DNA of 64,000 bases from Paragyromitra xinjiangensis. Taxonomy: Eukaryota; Ascomycota; Pezizomycetes; Pezizales; Discinaceae. Below the pieces are notes generated by a model. It did not search any database and had not been told where the DNA came from. It was given only the letters and a program-made list of their open reading frames with translations. The stretch is from NCBI GenBank assembly GCA_038503065.1, contig JBCAMK010000012.1, positions 558,001-622,000 on the forward strand. Direction: 5' to 3'. A program made the position numbers and the translations under genes. Shown here piece after piece: positions 45,781 through 56,095 of this stretch (position 1 is its first letter; every line of letters begins with the position of its first letter).

Positions 45781-48081
45781 ATGGCCCACCTAATGTATAG
45801 CCAACATCATCTCGTAAACCAGAAACCCGAAACTTTCATGCTCTCGACAGAAGCTCAGCAATCGCTACCTCAGGAGGTTCAAGTAGCTCTCCAGCAAGTC
45901 GATAACTGTAAGCGCTTCAATATATATGTACCTTTTTTTTATATCGCTGTGTAGTTCGATGAAAGGAAAGACCGCGAAATTCGTGAACTTTCGGACAGTC
46001 GGGCTACGGCGTTGAAGGTTACCTTGTACTGACGGTACCACACAGTAAAATACTTTCTCATTTCTGCCCCAGTCGACTGGGCACCGGATCAATACATAAG
46101 GCGATTCTTACTACCAACAGGCGAATACGTATCTTGTGTGCTATGGTATGAAGCTCCCAATTTCATTAAAGGAGAATGATCGCAGAAATATGATATTGCC
46201 AAGTCTCCGGCAGAAAAATATAAAATTGTCGCTAACAAACCACATGACCTACAGGAATAACCTTTTCCATATTTCAGGCACTGATATCGTGAGATGTCTG
46301 TCGTTTCGCTTCCAGGCCTTTGGCCGACCGGTGAAGAATTCCAAAAAATTCGAAGAGGGAATCTTTTCCGACCTGAGAAACTTGAAGTCTGGCACGGATG
46401 CGTCACTGGAGGAACCCAAAAGCCCGTTTCTTGACTTTCTCTATAAAAATAACTGCATTAGAACCCAGAAGAAGCAAAAGGTATTCTACTGGTACAGTGT
46501 TCCTCATGATCGACTTTTTCTGGACGCGCTGGAGCGCGACCTCAAAAGGGAGAAAATGGGGCAAGAAGCGACAACAGTAGCCGTCAGCGAACCGGCTCTT
46601 TCTTTCGAATTCGACTCATCGCAGTCGCTCTTTGAACAACTCACAAAGGCGCAGCAGGCAAACTCGTCATCATTTTCCGCCCACGCTTCTTATTCATCAT
46701 CAACCTCCCCCGTAATGCGCGCGATGGACTCGATGCCACCGCCACAAATAATACCTCACACTATGGCTGTCGTCCCCGAAGATATGCACCCAATGGTTTC
46801 CTACGCTCCCATGCAGATGCCTCTCCCAGCTCCCGTGAAACAGGAGACTGAGTATGGTGTCTCACCCTATTACTCTGAGAGGAATGGTTTGCCACTTTCA
46901 CGACCAATGCACCAGAGGACAATTTCTATGCCCAGCTATCTGGAATACTCTCCGGCTCCTTCATTCACTCCCTCAGAAGATTATAGTACGCGGGGAATTT
47001 CCTACGAGCCAGTAACACCTCCTCAGCAGATGCTTCAGATCTCTGAGCCCCACTACTTGGCGAACGACGGCTATAACACTATGTCAGATCACGGTGGTCA
47101 TCATTCTATGAGCGGCATGATCCTCCCGCTTCCACCTGTTAGCAATGGTCCTCCCTTTTCTTCAACGCCTAGAGCGTACACCAATAATGTCTATTCGGTT
47201 ATTGAGGGGTCACCGACGTACAAGCAACGTCGAAGAAGATCTTCGATAACTCCTGGTATCAGTGCTCTGGCCAACGCCACAAATGCAGCTACCGGCCACG
47301 TTAGGCGAACGAGCGATCAGCAGCTTAGACGCTCAACAACGGCGTCGATCATGCCAATGTCCGATCATAGCGATCCCGAGTCCCCTCCAGTCAACATGGG
47401 ACAAATGCAGTCCCGAGAAATTGTCGATCTTTCGCGACATGGAACACCGTTGTCTTTGGACGATAATAGCCCTGCACCGCACCAGTCGATGATGCACCAA
47501 CATGAGGATAGTTCATTACCCCCTACCTCAAATTGCGACCAGTCGGATTACGGTGTTGGTCCTGAGGTTAAGCGCCCGACCGCAATCAGACGTGCCAAGA
47601 GCGCAACTGTTATGGAAGTCGGTCCGTACCCACAGAAATCACACTCATGTCCCATCCCGTCTTGTGGGCGGCTATTTAAAAGATTAGAACATCTTAAAAG
47701 GTAAGACTTTCCCTATTCGCTTGTCGACTCGCTGCCTTAGTGCTAACATTAAACTCCCGCTTCAGACATGTGCGCACCCATACTCAGGAACGACCATACA
47801 TCTGTGGTCACTGTAACAAGGCCTTCTCACGGTCCGACAACCTTGCTCAGCACCGCCGTACACATGATCGGGATGGTACCTCTGGTCCAACCGAGAGTTA
47901 TAATAGTTACAGTGAAGAAGACCTTGAACCTGAGGATGACCAGCTCCAGACTATTGAAGATGTTTCAGAAGCGTCAGATCACAACAACTATCACCACCAA
48001 ATGCCCATGAATGGACTATCCCATTCCATGATGCCGGCTCCTAGTCTAATGCACAGTGCTCTAATGCAGCAGATGAATTGA
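45781..48081 (+). CDS. STE12: STE12 transcription factor (homeodomain-like plus two C2H2 fingers), 662 aa, four exons
   Basis: Exons 45781-45907, 46046-46145, 46255-47700, 47766-48081; introns 138, 109 and 65 nt; 1989 nt in frame. The STE domain spans about residues 40-155: [86 protein letters not shown]. The middle is Ser/Pro/Met-rich. Two C2H2 fingers follow: C541-C546-H559-H563 and C571-C574-H587-H591 ([13 protein letters not shown]), characteristic of filamentous-fungal Ste12 and absent from yeast Ste12. It acts downstream of the Fus3/Kss1-type MAP kinase in mating, sclerotium/appressorium formation and virulence in related fungi. Intron 3 splits an Arg codon inside finger 1; alternative splicing near the fingers has been described for Colletotrichum and Botrytis homologues. 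Confidence 0.97.
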
Positions 48082-49620
48082 GAACGGAAACTTGATGAGT
48101 ATTGGATGATGTTATCTTGCTACTGCGGGGATGTCTTATTTTTAGGGGTTTGGGACTCTGGGACAATTTGGGTTTGCATGAGTGTCTTTCATATTTCGAG
48201 GAAAGATGCTCATGTGGTTTTCATTGTTTTCGCTTTTATTTCCTTGGATGTTGGTGCACAGTGGTTACATGTTTGGAGATGGGAAAATATTCCTTGTGTC
48301 TAGGGACGGGCAGGCTTTTTACCTCCTTTTTTAAATACTCGATTATTGTTTTGTATACCCGTCATCGCTCATCTCATTTGTCCGTTATACCCTTTTATTT
48401 CTATTTTATTTTTATGTTCATGTTTTATTTTTATTTATTTTATCTTTTTTTTATCTTTTACTTCATTCTCTTTCTTCTGTCTTTTTTCCTTGAGTACGGG
48501 GCGAAATTCGGCGCATGCTGTTTCTCTGATCGATGTTCCACTAGTGGCGACGGACAAGGAAATAGGTTTGTACGATTGTTTTTAGTTTATTCGGGTTATT
48601 TACAATTCCCACCCCACCTTCTGTTTCTTTTCTTTGACCATCTCAACTCAGTTTGTTGGCCGGCCGGTTTTCACGCCTCCCTATCTCCCTTCTAGCCTTG
48701 GGAGCTTTCTTTGTCCTTTCTTGCTCGAGTATCCACCTGGTACGTTTGGTTATTTGACTATTCGTGGTGTCATTGTCATTGTAGCGATGGCAATAGGCCA
48801 TTGGGTTCTTATATTCAAACGGAATAACAGCAGTGCGTACGGAATAGGATGATGTGAAATGAACAGGGGGTTCTCGGCTGACTTTGCCGCTGATCAGTGG
48901 TTATTGATATCTTTTGTTGCTATACTCGTTTTTAGTTTAGTTTTCTCGCCTATCTCTCGTTACGTTGCGTATGTTTCCTATGTCTTTCTGTCTTTTCCTT
49001 TCATTAGGGGCCTTTCTTTTTTACTTTTCTTTCTTTATGTCGTGTGGCTACATAGACTTGGCTTGGTTTGGCTTTCCGGTGCCGGCGGGGTTGGTGCAAT
49101 GGAAAATAGGGAAACGGTTGGGGAGTGGAAGGAAGAAATACAAAGTTATTCACTACTCATCTCGCTGCTGGCTCTTCTCGTTTTTCTGGCTTGTGGTGGC
49201 TTTTGTTGCTGTTATTTTGAACGTCGTTGTTATCGTATAGTAAGATGGGATTGGGTGGGATTAGGGGACTCTACCATCGATATTTTGTGGGGTTTCTACC
49301 TTGCAAGGTCCCTTTTTTTTTCTTTCTGGATACGGCGGGTTCTGATTTTTTTTTCCCCCACCCCCTTACTCTTTCTTTCGTTCCGCGGTTTGCGGTTCGC
49401 TTCCCTGGGCGGGATGTTGGTTCAAAATGAGGGGGAGTTTGCGTTTCAGTTTCAGCTATGGCCTATGGGGTTCCTGCCCACTATCGCGGATTTATTTTGT
49501 ATTTATTTTATTGTGGGTACATACTTTTTATCTCTATTGAGCAATTGCGAAAGGGAAAGAAAAAAAAACTTGTCCGCGAGAAGAAGCATACCCATGTCTT
49601 TGACAGTCTGTCTCTAACTA
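48082..49620 (+). other. T-rich 3' flank of STE12, probable long 3' UTR
   Basis: About 1.5 kb in which the plus strand is T-rich and G/T-biased. It produces long Phe/Leu/Cys-rich open frames (for example 252 codons at 48859-49617) that look like membrane proteins but have no conserved features, in three overlapping phases. I read these as composition artefacts of a transcribed 3' UTR. Confidence 0.45.
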
Positions 49621-52600
49621 GCTTAAAGACTAATTTTGACCCCATGTTCACTGCAGCTCGTCGGCTGGCATAGAATACATATAGCTTTTAGTGTCCAAGT
49701 CTCTTATCTGGCTATGACGTTGTTTGTCTCTGATTACAGATTCCCAACCAGAGAAGTGAACCTGGTAGGTGGAGGAAGACCCACTACGTATGTAGATCCA
49801 GGTATGATGCGCATGTCTAAAAGGCGATAATGATTCGAAGCTTTGGAGGAGTGGGGGCTTTTTTTTTTTTTCTTCAATGCGCAATTTGCAATGCCCCGTA
49901 TAAAAAAAATCCCTGCATGAGGTTGATAGAGATCTATTGGCTTCCCTTATCAAAAGATGAAACCGTGGAGAGGCTACCTATAAGGTACCTCGCAGTGCCT
50001 GTGTGCGTATGTAGTACATACATGCAATAGACACGATATTTATGCTGGTGAGAACAGGACTTGAATTCGGGATCATCCAATGGTGCAGTGCTTGCCCCTG
50101 GTACTGCAACACGTGTTTCCCACGCTCTCATTTTCTGTCACACATACGTTACCGTGGCGGCTCGTTTGGTGAAAGTCACACAGAACGACGTTCTCAAAAT
50201 GTTTCCGTGGACCCTGGAAGCGCAGTGACACTACCAGGCCGGGCGTAAGCAGACCGGGCGTGGGCGAAAACTATTCGAAAGCTTGATTGTCAATCCGTCT
50301 TTCTGGAAGTTCTGGAAGGCCGTTGTCAGCCCTCCACAGTCCGGATCCGGAATAAGACGTTGATCCGGAAAGTAGTGCAGATGAATAGGCGCGGTCGGTG
50401 AAGCGAGGGCGTTTATCATGCAGGCATGCGGTGCAGGTGCAATAAGGTACAACCGGATCCATAGCCGCCCCACGATACATACCAGTAGGTACTGATCTGT
50501 ACACCTTCCTCGCAAGCGACTAAATTCTGAACGTACTGCTACACATGCAGGTAGACAGGTGCGTACCAATAGGCTCCGACGCCGTGGCTTCGGTAAAATA
50601 AAGTTGAGCTTCTAGATTCTGGTAGAAGCCCGGTTCATCCGAGCTTCTATCGTTCCTTTTACCCAATGGGGTAGGATAGGGCAATATTACGTAGAGGGTT
50701 AGGGTCAGACAGCTTACTTTTATTTCTGTGGCCGTGATCATTGCCAAATCTTGCAGAAGGTAGGGTTTCTCCTTCCTTTCTCCTCTGCATCCACAGTAAT
50801 GCATTGTTCGCTATATTGCAGTCACTTTAATCCCGTTGTACAAGCGAAAACCTCCGAAATATTGACACAGGAATAAGGAAAGTTGAAGCATCGAGTGCTT
50901 GCTGCAGTTGTGATATGTACAAGTCCGCTACAGTTCGGACCAGCCGGGTCTATTGCGAAGTGACGACGGAAATGCTGCTGCGACTGGATGGAGTGACTTG
51001 TGCGTGGTGACGTCGCCTGTGAATATCATGTGCTGTGTCACCAGCTGTCATAGTTTATCGATATGACTTTGTCCAGTAATTGACTGTTTCATGTACGTAC
51101 ATATGAGGATGCCAGCACTTACCGACACCAGTCCCTGAATGGCGTTAGGTAAGGGGATACGATGAGTTCTGGATGTGGCGACACTGCCATAGGTACGCGT
51201 ATAAGCGAACATAAAAATAGAAACCCGTGGCATAAGCTCACATGCGAAAACTCAGTCCAGTAAGTACAACAAGTATTGTTAAGACATTGGGGTACAGCCT
51301 GGTCTAGAGTGTGCATTTATAACGAGTGTCTACTATTGTAGGTGTTTTCCACCGGATATGGGTATTTGGGGATTTTAACCTTACTATTGGCAAGTATTGT
51401 GAAGCTGAGCACACGCCACCATCCCAAATTGATCTCACTGCTGAGGCCCTTCTGCTGTTTGTTTCATCAAATGGTTGGTTATCCGTTGCTGTTCTAGGTC
51501 CAGGGTGGAGGTAAGATTGCGCGGAAGAAACAAAATCACGTGAGACAAATATGTTTCTCTCGACGCGTATATACTTTAGGCGCAGCCACACAGTTTCACT
51601 TGCTATGCCGAGTGATGCATTGTGAATAAAGCTACGACGTGGTTGAGCTATTTATGGCGCTGGCCGAGTTGAGGGCAAAGTGTTGTTTTGCTCGGACCGA
51701 GTGAATGAAAGTGATAGCCTGCGGAGGGGAAGTGACACGAAAAAAAAAAAGTAACTGGTGAGACAGACAAACACACATGGGTATGGACTCAGAGCCCGTT
51801 AGGTCGTTGGAATGTTAAACCGCAGCGACAGTCGCCAGAATTCATGCTGAGTTAACGAAACACAAATTAAGTAGTGAGTTTCAATAGTTAGATTCGAAAT
51901 ATGGCATATATTTGGGGTGTAGTATGGCCTGTAATTTCGAGGGGAAGCAGCGCTTGCGTGGTTGCGCCCGGCATTCCAACGACTCAACGGAAACTCGAGT
52001 ATGAGTAGACGAGAGGTAGGCGACTGAGAAATGGCAATCAAGGAATGGACGAAAATGGAGGGGATTAAGAGGAGGAGGCAAAATCAAGAGGAGGGGGCTT
52101 ACGTCTAGTCAATTAAGATTGCTCGAGCGAATCCCTCCCAGTCAGTCGCCGAAATGCTAATTCTTCTTTGCCTCCCAACACCGGCTGATAGCTTCTTAAT
52201 TGAGATAACGAAAGGTCAGCTGGCGTGCGTGTAATGGAGGTGATATTGCTGACTTCGTACAGTGCTGGAAGTTACCGAATCCTGTTAGTACGAATAATTA
52301 TTATCTTTAGGCTGTTTGGCAATCCGTCGAGTAATAGAATATTCTTTAGTTGGCTTAGGCGCTATATGTATAGATTTCTTGGCGTGGGTTAAGAGTTATT
52401 GCACTGTTGGAGATCTCACCTAGCAACCAAATCAAAATTTTCAGTTATGGAGTGTTGGGCAAGAGCTCCATCAACGCCACCTTTATCGGCAAGATAAGCG
52501 TTTCCCCGAATCAAGAAACTTATCCGCGGTGCTAAAGGTAGGATCAACAGAAAGGACTGATATAATTATTGCGTTGTACACTAGGGGGTTTTAGGGAGTG

Positions 52601-52795
52601 TCCCTATAAGCCAGCATACGCAACAAGAAGAGTCCAACCAATTCCCAAAGTTAAACATCCAACGCCTCCCTCTCCCCGTTTCAATTTCCTTATGCAGCCT
52701 GACCTCCGAATGGCCCATGGCCGATCTCCGGTGCTCCCATGAAAACAAATAAAAGAATACTCGTACCCTTGCCCATATCATTACTGCGCCACCAA
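49621..52795. other. Gene-poor intergenic region (3.2 kb)
   Basis: No supported gene; frames are up to about 110 codons on both strands. It contains a GGGTTAGGG motif near 50697-50705 not close to any called start, and poly-T/poly-A runs near 49860 and 51742. Confidence 0.5.
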
Positions 52796-53651
52796 TTATT
52801 GTAAGCTCCTCTCAATATCCCTCCTCATCTTTTCTGCCTCCGAAAGCTGCCCAGGGGTATTCAACTGGCCCCACTTCAAGTCTTCAATTTTGACCCTATT
52901 CGGATACTGATTGGATGCGCTATATGATCCCACCGTGTCATCACTGCCCTCAGTGTCCTGTTCATACACTTTCTCGCTTATCCCGGTAGGCTCGATCTTG
53001 AGGGGTTGGCTACCGCTCTCCTCTCTTCGGCTAGTGTTCTCTTTCCGGTTGCGTACTTCATCCTGGTGGTCTTTGGTGGACAAGACGACGTTCTCTGCGG
53101 GCTTTTTCTTCCCCTCACCAATCCTTTCTTTCTTTACTGGTTTTGCTGGAGCTGCACTCCCGGAAAGGAGGTTGATGGACCATTGGAAGCTGAGTAGACT
53201 CACTACACTGGAGATCCAAACGCACGTTGCAACCGTGGCCGTCACGGTTAGGATTGAAAACATAACACATACTGTTCGCGTCCAGAAGTCAGCTTTCTAA
53301 TTAGTCCCGACAGAGGGTTGGATAGAGGACGTACATCCGAGCCCAATCCAAAAAGCACAGAATCCAACAGCCAGCCCGATAACACCTAAGGCAAAGCCCA
53401 GTAATCCAAGAACAGGTAAGATACCGAATAATAGCTGGAACGCTAGGAACGACTTATTCCATAAGACACCATCAGTAAAGCAGTCACGCGGGAAAACAAA
53501 AAAATGGACGGATCCTTACAGCAAGAAATGGCTGCCGTCTGGAGAACACCACGACTTTCTTATAGAACTGCTCTCTGGTCTCTTGATCTGCGACTTTGGC
53601 ATCAAATTGGGCCATTAAGTAAGAGGCGAGGGACCGCACGTATGATGCCAT
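52796..53651 (-). CDS. Promethin/LDAF1-like lipid-droplet protein candidate, 241 aa, three exons
   Basis: Minus-strand exons: 53651-53520, 53452-53335, 53271-52796; introns 67 and 63 nt; 726 nt in frame. The first 44 residues (MASYVRSLASYLMAQFDAKV, then ETREQFYKKVVVFSRRQPFLA) form an amphipathic stretch. Next is a pair of Gly-rich hydrophobic hairpins: FQLLFGILPVLGLLGFALG / VIGLAVGFCAFWIGLG and FSILTVTATVATCVWISSVVS. The C-terminal 130 residues are polar, Lys/Glu-rich, ending EKMRRDIERSLQ. Hairpin topology and order resemble fungal promethin-domain (LDAF1/Ldo) proteins, which work with seipin in lipid droplet formation; that assignment is from pattern only. Intron 1 has an alternative in-frame acceptor (TTCCAG, exon from 53434) that would drop six residues. 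Confidence 0.6.
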
Positions 53652-54589
53652 GTTTTCCGTTGATAGTGTTTGTCGGGCGTGGCTATGATTATTTTTTGGT
53701 TTGAATGTGGGCAGGTGTGTTCGTTGAATAAATGGACCTGGCGAGAATGTTTGATATCATTCGAGTTCGTGGACGCGCACGCACCACGAAGTCATGACGT
53801 TGTGGTACGCCGCCTCTGCACGTGATTCTTGGCACACCACTGGTGCCTGACATTCCGCTGGGCATCGGCGGCCTTGGGTCCTATGAAGGGCTGAAGGGTC
53901 TCCAGCTGTGTTGATAGAACCTTTAGATGCATGTGGGGATGTTTAAATATAAATATGTAATCCATTGGCCTCGTTCTAGGACTTATGAATATGTCGAGTG
54001 ATTATGCGTGATCGGAAAGCACTACACTAGTTGATATGATGATGATTTCCCTAAGTAGCACTACACCAGTAATGTCAACGATTACGATGGCAATTACAGA
54101 AATGTCTTGTTCAAGCAGTAGCATAGAATCGATTTCTAGGGAATCGATATAATTAATGGATATTCATAAGACCGCCGTCATACGCGGTGGACCGACAGTA
54201 TTTCGTATAGGAAAATGTGAATTTCTCGTAAAATCTACCGAAAATTTTTTGGTGTTAGAGTTTTATGGCTTGTATCGCTTGATAGAGGACAATATGGGCT
54301 AGCATTTCGGATACGGGCGTTAAATCAGTTTCTGTACTACATCTCGTCTGCCCTTCTCCCCTTAATTTATAGCTTCCATAGTCTGCATTATCGCAAACGG
54401 TCTTTAATGGCTATACTTTTAATCACTTCTAATCACTCGCCTTCCCGTGTTCCGTCATTGCATACTTTTCTGCACTAAAACTTTGAAGACGAATACTTAT
54501 TCCCCGATCCATTTGTAAAAGTAACAGTCCTAATTACACCACCCGATCCAATAATTTTAATTTCCCTTACAGCATGCAAACCCCCTTAC
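53652..54589. other. Tail-to-head spacer between RPAP1 and the promethin-like gene
   Basis: Promoter of the promethin-like gene and the 3' flank of RPAP1, both on the minus strand. AT-rich, with nothing else recognised. Confidence 0.5.
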
Positions 54590-55888
54590 TTATTCTGCCT
54601 TCCACCTATGTCCACCTCCTTTCTGCCATAACCACAACGCATCCGTCGCATATGTCTTTACGCTTAAATGACCCCCCTGCTTCCCCGCGGCAGCCTCTTC
54701 CAGCCCTGCAACTACCCTTCCCTCTTCCATGCACCTCCATAACCCCTGCGTGATATCCTCCACACCATACACGCCCATTCCCAACTTATATAGGATTCTT
54801 CCGAGAGTTTGCATAGCCATGCACCTCTGCGTCGGGAACGCGCTCCTTGCCAGCCGCGCTAGCTCTGGAACTGTATATCCCGCAGCATTCGGGGCGTCCG
54901 CGTGATGATGCAGTCCTAGATTCGCGGGCAGTTCCCGCGACTTCCGCGGCGGTAGGAGGTCCCCGCGGAAATCGAAGCGGAGCGCGGAGACAGGGAGATC
55001 ATTGTTGGAGGGGTGGTAGGCGCTATCTTCGGTAGCTGAGGGAGGTGCCATCCAGGCAAGCTTGGACGGGTCTGAAGGAAGGTCTGGGAAATATTTGGAG
55101 TGGAGTTGGGTGAAGAATTCTGGGGAGGAGGGGTCAAGGTCATCGGCGTCACGTGTGGTGGGAGGGCGGGGGAAGTGAACGGTTGTGGGTGGAGGGAGGA
55201 GATCTTCGTTGGTGGCATCGATTGCTGTAGGGCGTGGGGGAGGGGATGTGGAGGTGCTGTCGGGTATGGGGTTGGTGAATGCTACTTTCTTGGTAGGTGC
55301 TGAGGATCTATCTTTCCGTGGAGGTTGTGAAGGGAAAGAAGAGTTTCGGTTCTCTGATTCTGTTTGTGAAGAAATGTTATCACCTATTGGCTCGCCTTTG
55401 AATGATCCATGAACAGCTCCGTGATCTAGCGTCGATTTCTTCAACAATCGTTCAATTAGCCCTGGCGACAACCCCTTCAGTAACTCGCTTCGCTCCTCCT
55501 CAATCTCTTCTTGTGACATATTTGCAAGTCTCTGCTCATTCTCATCACTGATCCTTTGTCGCTCACTCAACTCATCGTTTCCCTTCCCTGTAGTAGGTGC
55601 TGTTCGAGCCGGAGGAGCAGCCTGTCTTCGCCGCTGAGCTTCTAAGTCCTGTTGTGCACGTTGTCGAAACTTTGAGGGGCCTCGTTTTTTATGTAGTGGG
55701 AAGCCTGTTGAAGTTGCATTGGCTGTGTCTGGTGCAAGGGCAGGGGCAGTGGGAGTAGAGGAGATGGGCTTCTCGATGATGTCTTTGATGAAGCTAGGAT
55801 TTGCGTTCAGTACGGGGCCATGAGGGGCGTCGTCTTCAGAGTCACTATCAAAGGGGATAGTGAATTTTTCGCCTGGGATCCTTTCCAT
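54590..55888 (-). CDS. RPAP1/Rba50-like RNA polymerase II-associated protein, 432 aa
   Basis: Single exon. Residues 1-25 are acidic and conserved-looking (GEKFTIPFDSDSEDD). The RPAP1 N-terminal motif is a basic helix (RGPSKFRQRAQQDLEAQRRR, near 70-90) followed by RISDENEQRLANMSQEEIEE and ELLKGLSPGLIERLLKK (near 112-150). A disordered Ser/Pro middle follows. The RPAP1 C-terminal domain is near 300-370: LRFDFRGDLLPPR, then YTVPELARLARSAFPTQRCM and LGRILYKLG. The family helps assemble RNA polymerase II with the Gpn GTPases and HSP90/R2TP before nuclear import. The length matches yeast Rba50 (439). The start codon lies 207 bp from the divergent Mek1-like kinase gene, so they probably share a promoter. 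Confidence 0.9.
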   Translation of the reverse strand: MERIPGEKFTIPFDSDSEDDAPHGPVLNANPSFIKDIIEKPISSTPTAPALAPDTANATSTGFPLHKKRGPSKFRQRAQQDLEAQRRRQAAPPARTAPTTGKGNDELSERQRISDENEQRLANMSQEEIEEERSELLKGLSPGLIERLLKKSTLDHGAVHGSFKGEPIGDNISSQTESENRNSSFPSQPPRKDRSSAPTKKVAFTNPIPDSTSTSPPPRPTAIDATNEDLLPPPTTVHFPRPPTTRDADDLDPSSPEFFTQLHSKYFPDLPSDPSKLAWMAPPSATEDSAYHPSNNDLPVSALRFDFRGDLLPPRKSRELPANLGLHHHADAPNAAGYTVPELARLARSAFPTQRCMAMQTLGRILYKLGMGVYGVEDITQGLWRCMEEGRVVAGLEEAAAGKQGGHLSVKTYATDALWLWQKGGGHRWKAE

Positions 55889-56095
55889 TGTAGCGGTGAT
55901 GCTGTGGGTTGGTGGGGGAGGTGGAGAGTTCCGTCTTTGTTCGTGGTGATAAAGAGCCGCATGTCATGTGATGTTTATCTGCGAGTGATAAGTCATGTAT
56001 GTTACATATACTACGACTTCATTACTAGGAACATCTCAGCTTACGCTTTTCGGAGTCTGGGATATTGTTGGGTATTAGAAATCTACATTTTTATC
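55889..56095. promoter_or_regulatory. Bidirectional promoter between RPAP1 and the FHA kinase gene
   Basis: Only 207 bp separate the two divergent start codons, so regulatory sequence must be shared or overlapping. I see no clear TATA box. Confidence 0.5.

Noticed and set aside
48859..49617. 252-codon membrane-protein-like frame after STE12
   Set aside because: Overlapping open frames in other phases with the same composition; no conserved residues, no splice sites.
50040..50115. tRNA-like sequence on the minus strand
   Set aside because: T-loop-like TTCAAGT is present but the T stem does not pair and no acceptor stem can be drawn.
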